Assembly (NCBI RefSeq): GCF_032268605.1
Contig: NZ_CP130318.1
Location: forward strand, 620,001 to 684,000
DNA from: Paenibacillus aurantius
Lineage (GTDB): Bacteria > Bacillota > Bacilli > Paenibacillales > NBRC-103111
Length of the DNA: 64,000 bases
Direction of reading: 5' to 3'
Numbering within the stretch: position 1 is the first letter of the stretch; each line of letters opens with the position of its first letter. The notes beneath the pieces were generated by a model. It made no database searches, was not told the DNA's origin, and saw only the letters and a program-made list of their open reading frames with translations. Of the stretch, positions 25,403-33,832 are shown one piece after another. The translations under genes were made by a program, and so were the position numbers.

Positions 25403-26586
25403 TGAAGCCCGCACGCCTTTGCGCCGCCATTCTGGCCATTCTGGTTCCGTTGGTGCTTCTGACCGGCTGCTGGTCCCGGGTGGAAATCAACGACCGGGCT
25501 TTCGTTTCCTCTATTTTTGTGGACAAGGGACAAGGGGGCAAGGTCCGGCTCACGCTGGGCATGCCCCTGCCGTCCCGTCTTGTGCCGGGTCAGGTCGGGT
25601 CCAGCCAGGGCGGCAATCCGTATGCGACTGTAAGCAAGGAAGCCCCCAACCTGGCGGAAGCGGTGCGCCTTATTCAAGCCGACCTGTCAAGAGATCTGGT
25701 CTGGGGCTTGACCCGGGTGGTGGTCATGTCCGATGCCTATGCGAAGGAGGGAATCGTCCCCCTGCTTGAATTTCTCAGCCGGCTCCCCGGGTTTCAGTTC
25801 AAAACCTACATGTTCATGGTGGAAGGCGATACGAAACAGCTGGCGAAGATGCCCCCTGTTTTCGAACGCTTTCCGTCCGAAGTGATGAGGGAGTTCGGGA
25901 ACCGCCGCATCACGATGGATACCACCTTCCGGGACTTCTCCATCGGCTATTACAATGGAGGCGATATGGTGGTCGGCATTCTCAAAACGGAAATGAAGAG
26001 GTTGGTCAGCGAGAAGAACAAACCGGGCTTATGGGCAGGCACCGATGGGGCGGCGGTTTTTCATAACAACCGTATGATCGGGACCTTATCCACGAAGGAA
26101 GCAAGAGGGGTGCAGTGGATGGCCGACAAGGTCAACAACGCCGTTATTACCTTCCCCTCCCCGACGGACGAGAAGCCAATCAGCGTAGTCGTGCTTAACA
26201 GCAAGACCCGGGTGCGTCCACGTATCGAGAAAGACGGGATTGTCTTCCAGGTGCATATTTATGTTCAAGATGAATTGATGTCTTCGGATTCGGACATCCC
26301 CGTCATGGAGCCCGCCAACATTGAGCGTTTGCAGACCCGGATGTCCGAAGAAGTCAAGACGCGCATTATGCGGGCGTTTGAGAAATCCCGGCGGCTTAAC
26401 TCGGATATTTTCCGGTTTGCCGAATACATGAAGGTGTACGAGCCGAAGACGTGGAACGCCGTAAAAGGGAACTGGCATGAAACCTACCGGACCAAGGTCC
26501 GCCTGGACATTCAAGTGGAAAGCCGGATCAAGAGACCGGGGGAAACGAAACGCTCCCTGAAATCGGAACCTAAGGATGTGGGGTAA
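25402..26586 (+). CDS. Spore germination lipoprotein, Ger(x)C family
   Basis: 394 aa. Lipoprotein signal with lipobox LTGCW (cysteine near residue 23) followed by SRVEINDRAFVSSIFVD, the family N-terminus. Ger(x)C proteins are anchored on the outer side of the spore inner membrane as part of the germinant receptor. I use the ATG at 25402, overlapping the A-subunit stop; the frame open upstream of it runs inside the A-subunit gene. Third element of the operon follows 3 bases downstream. Confidence 0.93.
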   Translation: MKPARLCAAILAILVPLVLLTGCWSRVEINDRAFVSSIFVDKGQGGKVRLTLGMPLPSRLVPGQVGSSQGGNPYATVSKEAPNLAEAVRLIQADLSRDLVWGLTRVVVMSDAYAKEGIVPLLEFLSRLPGFQFKTYMFMVEGDTKQLAKMPPVFERFPSEVMREFGNRRITMDTTFRDFSIGYYNGGDMVVGILKTEMKRLVSEKNKPGLWAGTDGAAVFHNNRMIGTLSTKEARGVQWMADKVNNAVITFPSPTDEKPISVVVLNSKTRVRPRIEKDGIVFQVHIYVQDELMSSDSDIPVMEPANIERLQTRMSEEVKTRIMRAFEKSRRLNSDIFRFAEYMKVYEPKTWNAVKGNWHETYRTKVRLDIQVESRIKRPGETKRSLKSEPKDVG

Positions 26587-26589
26587 TCT

Positions 26590-26826
26590 ATGCTAAAAGG
26601 AATGATAGCATTCGCGCTTTTGTACCTGTACGAATGGAGGTACTTGAAGCGCCATGCCCGCAAAAGAAGAACCTATTATCTCGTCTTCGGCTGTCTCACG
26701 TCCGCTTTCCTCTATTCCCTGCTCGTGTACTACACCCGGGAGTCGCCAGGTGCCGGAACGCTGCTGCTTCGGCTGTTCGGGCCTTTGCAGAATGTCCTGG
26801 TTCCGAAAACCGTTGTGGAGAGGTGA
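26590..26826 (+). CDS. Small membrane protein, possible germinant receptor D subunit
   Basis: 78 aa with two hydrophobic segments (about residues 3-14 and 27-47) separated by a very basic stretch (RYLKRHARKRR). It starts 3 bases after the C subunit and ends 5 bases before the B subunit. Short two-helix D subunits encoded in gerA-type operons are known in Bacillus. Position, size and topology fit that role. Confidence 0.65.
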   Translation: MLKGMIAFALLYLYEWRYLKRHARKRRTYYLVFGCLTSAFLYSLLVYYTRESPGAGTLLLRLFGPLQNVLVPKTVVER

Positions 26827-26831
26827 GGGCG

Positions 26832-27944
26832 GTGCAGAGGATAACCCAGCTCCAGCTTTTTATGATGTTTACGCTGTTTCTGTATACCACCATGGCGGGA
26901 TTTCTGATCAGTCCGCTGATTCGCAAGGCGGGCTATGAATCGGCGCTTGCCCTTGTCCTTGGGGCTTTTATGGGCCTGTTTCTGGGGGGAGGAGCCCTGC
27001 TCCTGGCGCGGACGAGGCCGGAGGAATCGTTTGTGCGGTTTGGCGGAGAGATTGTGGGGAAATGGCTGCATTACCCTTTATGCGCGGTTATGATCTTCTT
27101 TCTGCTTAACACGGCGGGCCAAATTTTCCGCCTGTTTACCGACTTCCTCATCCAAACCTATCTGCCGGAAACGCCGGATTGGGCGTTAACCGCTGTCTTC
27201 GGGGTATGCGTCGCCATCGGGGTGAGAACCGGGCTTGAGTCCATTTTCCGGTTCAGCCAGCTGTTCTTCTGGTTTGTGCTGCTCTCGGGATTGGTGGGAA
27301 CGAGTCTCCTCGGCAAAGGCATTCCGACGTTCCGCGCCCATGCGCTGCTTAACCACTTTGATCCGGCTCAGTTGTGGGGAGGGGCTTATTTGTCGGCAGG
27401 TAACTATGCGGAGCTATTCCTCATCCTGCTCCTTTATCCCCAGCTTGCGAACGGCCGGCGGACGGGAAGAACGATGTTCTGGGCGACGCTTAGCAGCCTG
27501 GTGGCGGTGCTGTCGAACCTGATTCCAACACTCATGCTGTTCGATACGAAGCTTGCCGGCAACATGACTTATCCCGTCCTGGAGGCGGTACGTTTCATCC
27601 GGGTAGCCGATTTCCTCGAAAATCTGGACCCGCTGCTTACCTCCATCTGGATCTTCAGCTTGTTCATCAAGCTGTCCCTTCTTGTGTACGCTGCCACCCT
27701 GATCTTTTCCCAGCTGGTCAAGCTGAAGGATCACCGGCCTCTCTCTTTCTCGCTTACGGCGTTCGCCGTCGTCTTGTCGTTTCACCTCGGACGCAATTTC
27801 ACTGAGGTGGAGAATTACATGGAGCACGCCTTTTCCACGTTCTCTCTCCTGATGGGGAGCCTCCCCCTCCTGTACCTGGCCGTATGGCTGGTCCGGCGTA
27901 GAAAGGGGAACGCGAAGAAAGCCTCCGGCCTGTCCTCAGAGTAA
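26832..27944 (+). CDS. Spore germination permease, GerB family (B subunit)
   Basis: 370 aa, about ten membrane segments, amino-acid/polyamine/organocation superfamily. It begins (GTG)QRITQLQLFMMFTLFLYTT, a usual GerB start, behind GAGAGGTGAG. GerB proteins bind the germinant. The frame is open 66 codons upstream, overlapping the small protein gene, but no good ribosome site supports a longer form. Ends the operon before a terminator. Confidence 0.9.
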   Translation: MQRITQLQLFMMFTLFLYTTMAGFLISPLIRKAGYESALALVLGAFMGLFLGGGALLLARTRPEESFVRFGGEIVGKWLHYPLCAVMIFFLLNTAGQIFRLFTDFLIQTYLPETPDWALTAVFGVCVAIGVRTGLESIFRFSQLFFWFVLLSGLVGTSLLGKGIPTFRAHALLNHFDPAQLWGGAYLSAGNYAELFLILLLYPQLANGRRTGRTMFWATLSSLVAVLSNLIPTLMLFDTKLAGNMTYPVLEAVRFIRVADFLENLDPLLTSIWIFSLFIKLSLLVYAATLIFSQLVKLKDHRPLSFSLTAFAVVLSFHLGRNFTEVENYMEHAFSTFSLLMGSLPLLYLAVWLVRRRKGNAKKASGLSSE

Positions 27945-27964
27945 GAGGCAGGCGGAGGCTTTTT
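27918..27964 (+). terminator. Terminator of the germination operon
   Basis: Stem AAAGCCTCCG.CCTG/CAGGCGGAGGCTTT with one bulged base, followed by TTTT. Its left arm encodes the end of GerB. The gap from 27965 to 28188 holds no supported gene. Confidence 0.75.
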
Positions 27965-28188
27965 GGCGCGCTTTCTTGGCCATATGGTTGGCGAGTAAAG
28001 CAACGTATGCCTATAGGGAGTCTAGGATTAACGGAACCATGCGCAAACAGGGAGCTTAGGAAACGCGGAAGAACCTTCTCGTATGATAGACCCGCCTCCC
28101 GGCGGACGGACGGTTACAGGGGGAGACGGGGTGAAAGGGAAGTAGCACTCTTTGTCTTTCTTCCCCTAGTGGACGTTCCGGTGGATGG

Positions 28189-28764
28189 TCAGCGGGAGGG
28201 ACGGGACCATCTCCGCAGCATCCAGCCGGAGGCCAGCAGGCTAAGCCCCCCCAACAACCCGAGGACGATAGGGGCGAAGCCGAGATAGCCGAGCCCGATC
28301 ACGAGGCAGAGGGCGAAGAGCCAAATCCCGAGCGCCGTGAGCGGCCAGCCGGTCCATCCGCCAAGAAGGCTGTATAGGACGGCCAAGGCCAAGCTCCGCA
28401 GCAGCTCGGCGCTGTATACATCCCCGGTCCGGACCCGCAGCATCAGAAGCATCCCTCCGAAGAGCAGGAGAAGGGGGAGGATCCACCAGCCCCGATGGGC
28501 CGGAAGAGGCTCGGAGAATGGGGCCGGTTTCGGCCGCTTTCGTCCGGCACCCCGCCAAATGACGAATAAACTGGCCGCAAGGGCGGCCGTTGGAGGAACG
28601 AACCGAAGCCAGGCCGGAGCGCTCCAGTAGGGAGAGAGCTCCAGCAGGGCGGACAGCATCCATTCGGCCCCCCACAGGTAGAACAAGAGAAGATAGTCCG
28701 AAGCGGATTGTAGCTGTTCCCGCACGGCTGCAGTTGGGGAGGAGGGCAGGGACAACAGAATCAC
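28189..28764 (-). CDS. Membrane protein of unknown function
   Basis: 191 aa from a GTG start behind GAGG. About five hydrophobic segments (near residues 21-40, 53-69, 91-107, 121-138, 142-180) and a basic end (RRWSRPSR). No recognised domain. Not in an obvious operon; a dispersed repeat element lies just upstream. Confidence 0.6.
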   Translation of the reverse strand: MILLSLPSSPTAAVREQLQSASDYLLLFYLWGAEWMLSALLELSPYWSAPAWLRFVPPTAALAASLFVIWRGAGRKRPKPAPFSEPLPAHRGWWILPLLLLFGGMLLMLRVRTGDVYSAELLRSLALAVLYSLLGGWTGWPLTALGIWLFALCLVIGLGYLGFAPIVLGLLGGLSLLASGWMLRRWSRPSR

Positions 28765-28773
28765 CTCGTTTGG

Positions 28774-28809
28774 TTTAGAGCCTTATCCGGCACTCCGTTG
28801 GCAAGAGAG
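28774..28809 (-). repeat. Dispersed GCCAAC...CCGGATAAGG element, copy C
   Basis: Read on the minus strand: CTTGCCAAC, then GGAGTG, then CCGGATAAGGCTCTA. Near-identical sequences occur at 51,911 and 56,045. Confidence 0.6.
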
Positions 28810-28867
28810 CCTTCGTAGGGACACGCCAATCAACAGGGAAGCGGAATGGATAAGGCACAAGCAAGCT

Positions 28868-29740
28868 TTAGTCCGGATCCTTGCCGTAGCCGGTCGGCGT
28901 GGTCCGGTGCCGTTTGGCATAGTCGCGGGGCGACATCCCCTCAATCTTCTTGAAAATCCGGCTGAAATAGAATTCATCGGAATACCCGACGCTGCCGGCA
29001 ATTGCCTTCAGCCGGTAATCGGAGAGGACCAGCATCTCCTTGGCGCGGTCCACCCGAAGGTGGGTCAGGTAATCAATCGGGCTGTAGCCTATGTACTTGC
29101 GGAACAGGCGGGAATAGTGGCTGACGCTGAGGCCGGCCATTTGGGCAAGCCCTTCGAGCGTGAGCGGCTCCCGGTAATGGGTGCTCATGTAATCCTGGGT
29201 AAACTCGATGGCCGCCGTGGTATCTCCGGCGATTTTCTGGGCTCGGAAATCCTGGATGAGGTCGTACCAGATCTCCTGCAGGATCATCCGGCGGCGCATG
29301 GCCGTCAGGTGCCCCCGCCGTTTCCACAGCACGGTCATCTGCTCCATTAAATTAATGAGCGGGGGAGGATTGTGCAGCGTATACATCCCCTGAAGCGGGA
29401 ACGGCGATTCGGCGGCGCTGCGGGAAATCCATTGTTCCTTCTCTTCATACATTTCCGTATAATAAAACCGGAGGAAATAATACTCAAGGGGATGCTCCGG
29501 ATCGGATGCCCGTTCGACCGTCATGCCGGGAGCGAAGAAAAAGATCTTGCCCGGCTCCGCCGGATAGTGCGTCCCGTTGATCCGGAAATCCCCTTTGCCT
29601 TTAACGATCAGCCAGAAGGAATGATGGCGGATGGTGTGGGGGGGCTGCTGCCAATCCGGTCCGCATTTGCGGTGCCCGGTCAGCAGGATGGACAGGACAA
29701 GCCGGTTCAAGCGGGCGGCCAGTTCCCCGGGAGTCAGCAT
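28868..29740 (-). CDS. AraC family regulator with cupin sensor
   Basis: 290 aa. N-terminal cupin-like sensor (HSFWLIVKGKGDFRINGTHY, PGKIFFFAPGM) and C-terminal pair of helix-turn-helices (LTLEGLAQMAGLSVSHYSRLFRKYIG; AIAGSVGYSDEFYFSRIFKK). This layout is common for sugar-responsive activators in Paenibacillus. No transport or enzyme gene is next to it, so the target is unknown. Confidence 0.92.
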   Translation of the reverse strand: MLTPGELAARLNRLVLSILLTGHRKCGPDWQQPPHTIRHHSFWLIVKGKGDFRINGTHYPAEPGKIFFFAPGMTVERASDPEHPLEYYFLRFYYTEMYEEKEQWISRSAAESPFPLQGMYTLHNPPPLINLMEQMTVLWKRRGHLTAMRRRMILQEIWYDLIQDFRAQKIAGDTTAAIEFTQDYMSTHYREPLTLEGLAQMAGLSVSHYSRLFRKYIGYSPIDYLTHLRVDRAKEMLVLSDYRLKAIAGSVGYSDEFYFSRIFKKIEGMSPRDYAKRHRTTPTGYGKDPD

Positions 29741-29871
29741 ACGAAGAGCCTCCTGCCGTTTAGTGTTGGCATCTTATGGCATTCCTAATCCGGACCTGCC
29801 GGGGTCTTCCCGTCCCGCGGGTCCGTTACCCTTATTATAACGATTCTTATCGGGATAGAGAAGGAGACCGC

Positions 29872-30999
29872 ATGAACGACAACGAGAACAAGGCTTACTA
29901 TACACGGGAGCTCACGGCCTGGTACCAGAGAGGAAACCGCGACCTGCCCTGGAGAAGAAGCCGCAACCCCTATCATATCTGGGTTTCCGAAATCATGCTG
30001 CAGCAAACGCGGGTGGAGACGGTTATCCCGTATTTCAACCGGTTCATGGAGAAATTCCCGACGATCGACGCTTTGGCCGATGCTCCGGAGGAGGACGTGC
30101 TGAAGGCGTGGGAGGGACTCGGGTATTACTCGAGGGCCCGTAACCTTCAGGCAGCCGCCCAAGAGGTAAAAGAGTCCTACGAAGGAAAGGTGCCGGATAC
30201 GCCCGAGGCCATCTCTTCCCTGAAGGGAGTGGGTCCCTATACAGCGGGGGCCATCCTGAGCATTGCCTACAACAAGCCGGAGCCGGCGGTGGACGGCAAC
30301 GTCATGAGGGTGCTGTCCCGCTTCTTCCTGCTCGAGGATGACATCGCGAAGCCCTCCACGAGGGGGAAAATCGAGAAGCTGGCCCGGGCCCTCATTCCGG
30401 CCGGTTCCGCGGGGGACTTCAACCAGGCGCTCATGGAGCTCGGGGCGACCGTCTGCACGCCCCGCTCCCCGCACTGCCTGGTATGCCCCGTCATGGAGCG
30501 CTGCGGGGCCCGGCTCGAGGGCCGCACGGACGAGCTGCCGGTGAAGACGAAGGCCAAGCCTCCGCGTCCCGAGTCGCGGGCGGCGGCCTTCATCACCGAT
30601 GCCGCCGGCCGGCTCCTCGTGCGCCAGCGCCCGCAGGACGGGCTGCTCGCCCGCCTCTGGGAGCTTCCTCACGTCCCCCTCTCCGAGGGAGGACGGGAGG
30701 AAGCGTCCCGCGAGGCGGACAAGCGCGCCCTGCGGGAGCGCCTGGCGGCGGAGGACGGCCTCCGCGTGGTCCCTGGCGAGTGGCTGACGGATGCGGAGCA
30801 TACGTTCAGCCACCTGCGCTGGGACATGCGGGTGTACCGCGGCCGCCTGGCGCACGAGCCCGGCGAGCCGGAGGCGCTGCCGCCGGCCTACCGCTGGATG
30901 GGGCGGGACGAGATGGGGAGCTACGCGTTCCCCAATCTCTTCCTGCGCATCATCCAAGGGGAGGCCGAGGCGGCCGCCGGCCGGGAGGCGCGGGCTTAG
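29872..30999 (+). CDS. mutY: A/G-specific adenine DNA glycosylase
   Basis: 375 aa. Catalytic glutamate in WVSEIMLQQTRV, helix-hairpin-helix LKGVGPYTAGAIL, catalytic aspartate in PAVDGNVMRV, and the 4Fe-4S ligands C-x6-C-x2-C-x5-C (CTPRSPHCLVCPVMERC). The C-terminal domain is the Nudix-like 8-oxoG reader. It removes A opposite 8-oxoG. Start at 29872 behind AGAAGGAG. The gene ends exactly where a 95-bp tandem repeat begins, and its last residues (AEAAAGREARA) are low complexity. Confidence 0.94.
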   Translation: MNDNENKAYYTRELTAWYQRGNRDLPWRRSRNPYHIWVSEIMLQQTRVETVIPYFNRFMEKFPTIDALADAPEEDVLKAWEGLGYYSRARNLQAAAQEVKESYEGKVPDTPEAISSLKGVGPYTAGAILSIAYNKPEPAVDGNVMRVLSRFFLLEDDIAKPSTRGKIEKLARALIPAGSAGDFNQALMELGATVCTPRSPHCLVCPVMERCGARLEGRTDELPVKTKAKPPRPESRAAAFITDAAGRLLVRQRPQDGLLARLWELPHVPLSEGGREEASREADKRALRERLAAEDGLRVVPGEWLTDAEHTFSHLRWDMRVYRGRLAHEPGEPEALPPAYRWMGRDEMGSYAFPNLFLRIIQGEAEAAAGREARA

Positions 31000-31283
31000 G
31001 CCCGCCCACTCGGCCTTGGGGTCGACCCACCCGTTGGGCTGGCCGCCTCATCTCTACATGGCTGGCCTGCACGACGCCTGGCGGCGCTCGCTTAGGCCCG
31101 CTCGCTCGGCCTTGGGATCGACCCGCCCGTTGAGCGGCCGCCTCGTCTCTACATGGCTGGCCTGCACGACGCCTGGCGGCGCTCGCTTAGGCCCGCTCGC
31201 TCGGCCTTGGGATCGACCCGCCCGTTGAGCGGCCGCCTCGTCTCTACATGGCCGGCCTGCACCACGCCTGGGGGCGCAGATCA
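30998..31283. repeat. 95-bp tandem repeat, three units
   Basis: Units start at 30998, 31094 and 31189. Units 2 and 3 are almost identical over 95 bases; unit 1 is 96 bases with several changes. Each contains CTCGGCCTTGG, CGACCC.CCCGTTG and TCTCTACATGGC. The first unit includes the last bases of the mutY stop codon. Confidence 0.9.
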
Positions 31284-31298
31284 AGCGTCGTGAGGCTC

Positions 31299-31495
31299 CG
31301 ATAGAGGAACTCTACGCACCTTATCAGCTATTTTTTGGCGCAGGGGCGATCCATAGAGGAACTCGGATTCGCTATTTGGCCTAGAAGAGGGCTTTGGGCC
31401 CCCTTCTCATGCGTAATAGCGGAACAGAGTTCCGCAAAGATCCAGACGGCTTTCCAAAAGGGACCGATAGCGAACCAGAGTTCCTTTATTGGCTC
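31299..31495. repeat. AGAGGAACTC repeat cluster, two direct and two inverted copies
   Basis: Copies at about 31299-31339 and 31351-31382 (direct), and 31411-31443 and 31463-31495 (inverted). Shared words are ATAGAGGAACTC and, 8-12 bases on, GCTATT. No gene covers 31284-31839; from about 31500 to 31700 I see nothing else. Confidence 0.6.
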
Positions 31496-31707
31496 TCCGT
31501 CGTCCGCCATGGATCCATGCGCGTCGATAAAGCATTGCCTTTGCTGCCAGAATAGCATTGGATTGCCTTGTTGCCTCACTGTATCTCTGTCACTTTGTCT
31601 TTTGCTTCTATGTCCCGGTCGCTTGTCCTTTTGTTTCTCAGTCCCTCAGTTACTCTGGCCCGTTGCCCCGCTTCCCGCTGTTATTTTTATCCTATCCTAA
31701 GGATTTC

Positions 31708-31724
31708 TTAAGCTTGCTTTAAGC
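31708..31724 (+). promoter_or_regulatory. 11-bp direct repeat, OmpR-type box
   Basis: TTAAGC-N5-TTAAGC, an 11-base period typical of OmpR/PhoP-family operators, about 115 bases before the secreted repeat protein. Confidence 0.4.
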
Positions 31725-31839
31725 TTGGAGGGCAACCTTTTCCTAACCCGTGCTCCCGGCAAAGCCCTTGTCCGATTCCACAAACGGGCATGAAGGGGGA
31801 GAAGAAGGGCCAAACTGTATAGAAAGGAGATGATTACCC

Positions 31840-32550
31840 ATGAAGCAATGGACCAAGCATAACCTGGTGGCCGGAAGCATCGCCCTGTCCCTCCTGCTCG
31901 GCGGGGGAGTCCTGTCCGCAGTGGCCGCTGAGAAAACCGAGCCGTCCTCCGTATCGGCCAACCCGGCTGAACCGATGAGCAAGGCGGCAGAGCCGGACAA
32001 GGCTAACCGCGGCGAGAAAAAGGTGCCCGGCCATTACCTCTTCCAGAACGCCGGGGAGATTCTCGGCATGAAGCCGGAGGAGGTCAAGGCGGGACTCGCG
32101 AGCGGCAAGAGCCTAGTCGATTTGGCTGAGGCCAAGGGCATCAGCAAAGAGACGCTGATCGCCCATTTCATCGCCAAAGCCGATGCCCGCATTGATGAAG
32201 CCGTTCAAGCCGGAAGGCTGACGGCCGAGAAGGCGGCTGAGCTGAAGCAGAAGAGAGGGGAACGCATCCGGCAGGCCGTCGAGCATAAAGGCCTTCCCGA
32301 GCCTCCGCGGAAGCATCATGGCAAACGGGGGACGTTCTTGAGTCACGAGCAGCTGGCTAAAGCACTCGGGATTTCGAAGGCGGACTTGACCAAGGACCTG
32401 AAGGCCGGCAAATCCCTTGCCGACATCGCCAAAGCCAAAGGCATGTCCGAGGAGCAGCTGATCGGGAAGCTGAAGGAAGAGCTGACTCCGGCTTTAAAAA
32501 AACTCGTGGAGCGTAAGCCGCACATCCGGGAAGAGAAGAAAGCCAAGTAA
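31840..32550 (+). CDS. Secreted protein with two LGM/LGI-type helical repeats
   Basis: 236 aa. Signal peptide (KHNLVAGSIALSLLLGGGVLSAVAA, cleavage near residue 30). Two related repeats: LGMKPEEVKAGLASGKSLVDLAEAKG (near residue 75) and LGISKADLTKDLKAGKSLADIAKAKG (near residue 175). Between them lies a basic linker. Such repeats occur in exported proteins of bacilli with unknown role. AAAGGAG precedes the start. An OmpR-type box upstream and a two-component system nearby suggest envelope-stress control. Confidence 0.7.
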   Translation: MKQWTKHNLVAGSIALSLLLGGGVLSAVAAEKTEPSSVSANPAEPMSKAAEPDKANRGEKKVPGHYLFQNAGEILGMKPEEVKAGLASGKSLVDLAEAKGISKETLIAHFIAKADARIDEAVQAGRLTAEKAAELKQKRGERIRQAVEHKGLPEPPRKHHGKRGTFLSHEQLAKALGISKADLTKDLKAGKSLADIAKAKGMSEEQLIGKLKEELTPALKKLVERKPHIREEKKAK

Positions 32551-32623
32551 CTCATCCTCGTCCGCTGCCCTACCCGAGTTTCGCAACGATTCACCTGAAA
32601 AAAGAATATCCCCGTTGCAAGCA

Positions 32624-32673
32624 CGAAAGGACCTCATCGCCACGATAAACGTGGTAGATGAGGTCCTTTTTCT
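32624..32673 (+). terminator. Terminator of the secreted protein gene
   Basis: AAAGGACCTCATC/GATGAGGTCCTTT with an inner CCACG/CGTGG stem, followed by TTTT. Confidence 0.85.
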
Positions 32674-32898
32674 CGAGGAAGCCTCTACCTAAGCCGGAGG
32701 GAGGGTCAACCAATCCCCAATCGGCTTGAGAAAACGTCCCCTTTTTCCCGAGGAAGCCCTGACCAGACCGGGGGTGGGCTCGACAAATTTGGTTCGACCG
32801 CCTGTCGGTCCTGCCGGGGGCGGCCCTCTTTCTCGAAGCACTTTCCGGGCCTAAAAGGTAGGCTCAACCTAACCCCAATCTGCTTAAAGCGCATTCCC
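32668..32898. repeat. Degenerate tandem units, about 70-85 bp, three copies
   Basis: Units beginning near 32668, 32740 and 32829 share TTTCTCGAGGAAGC-like starts, GGSTCRACC in the middle and (units 1 and 3) CCCCAATCNGCTT. Non-coding, between the secreted protein gene and the PepSY gene. Confidence 0.5.
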
Positions 32899-32907
32899 TC
32901 TTTGCCG

Positions 32908-33711
32908 TTAAGGTTGTTTGATTTGAGCGGACGGAGCGCCGTTCGGGTCATCGGGGAGCGTCTGCTCCTCGTAAACGGACTTCTTCACGTCGCCTTCGTA
33001 GCCGATGATGTCTTCCGTGAGCCTGCTGATCACGACGGAAGCCTGCTTTCCGTTCTCCAGCTGAACCTTCGCCAGAAGGGCTTTGCCGAAGAAGCCGGAC
33101 AGACGGATCTCCTCAATCGACGTTCCTTTCGCGAGGCCGTTCTTCTCGATAAACTCCCGGACCCTGGCTATTCCTTGTTCCTCCGTAATGGTCCGGATGG
33201 AGGTGGAGGGAGCTTTCGTCCCATCGCTTCGGATGGCTATGATTTCTCCCGTTTCGGCATTCACGGTCACGGAGTGCGATTCGAAGGCGCTGCTGCTTTT
33301 TTCGACGGCGGGATCCGCTGACATCCAGTTGATCTGCCATACGGGGCTCTTGTAGTAGTTAGTCTCCCGGGCCTCGGCGGGATCCACGTAAACCGCCTCA
33401 TGCTTGAGACGGGTCCCCGACAGGTCGACGCCGATCATGGCAGACAACGCGTTCGAGGCAATCTCGACCGCCCTTGCTTCCGTCACGGCTCCATCCAGGG
33501 AAGCGGGGTCAGAGCTCGCTCCGGCTGAAAGGCCGGCAGGGGAGGTAACAGCAGCGGAGTAGGCCGAACCGGTTTCGGTCATCAGCTGGTTCTTCGGGAT
33601 GGCTTTCATGCCGCTTGCAGCATAGGCGGATACACTGAGACCGGTAAGAACGAGCAGGGAGGCGGCGGCCGTCAAGGCGGCTTTCTTTTTGGAAGCGAGA
33701 ATGGATTTCAT
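32908..33711 (-). CDS. PepSY domain-containing secreted protein
   Basis: 267 aa. Signal peptide (KKKAALTAAASLLVLTGLSVSAYA). Two PepSY-like parts: AVEIASNALSAMIG...VNAETGEIIAI and ARVREFIEKNGL...EDIIGYEGD. PepSY domains restrain extracellular peptidases or sense the envelope. It sits directly behind the histidine kinase gene, like ykoJ behind ykoGH in B. subtilis. An OmpR-type direct repeat that also precedes the response-regulator gene lies just upstream, so it is a likely target. Confidence 0.8.
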   Translation of the reverse strand: MKSILASKKKAALTAAASLLVLTGLSVSAYAASGMKAIPKNQLMTETGSAYSAAVTSPAGLSAGASSDPASLDGAVTEARAVEIASNALSAMIGVDLSGTRLKHEAVYVDPAEARETNYYKSPVWQINWMSADPAVEKSSSAFESHSVTVNAETGEIIAIRSDGTKAPSTSIRTITEEQGIARVREFIEKNGLAKGTSIEEIRLSGFFGKALLAKVQLENGKQASVVISRLTEDIIGYEGDVKKSVYEEQTLPDDPNGAPSAQIKQP

Positions 33712-33809
33712 GGGATGGCTCCTTTGTCTTGGCGGGATTCAGAAAAGAGTGCGCATCTCCTTCCTGTTCTTCCATCCTAAAGGGCGGATATGGAGGAATG
33801 ACCGCCAAC

Positions 33810-33827
33810 TTGTCAACAGGTTGTAAA
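33810..33827 (-). promoter_or_regulatory. Response-regulator box at PepSY gene promoter
   Basis: Minus strand TTTACAACCTGTTGACAA: a direct repeat TTTACA-N5-TTGACA whose second half is the -35 box. Sixteen of 18 bases match the box upstream of the response-regulator gene. Confidence 0.6.
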
Positions 33828-33832
33828 AAGCA

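Noticed and set aside
28007-28288. 93-codon frame after the germination operon
   Set aside because: Arginine-rich, no ribosome site, overlaps a better minus-strand membrane gene.
30998-31283. Tandem repeat considered as CRISPR array
   Set aside because: Units are 95 bases and contiguous without unique spacers; no cas genes.
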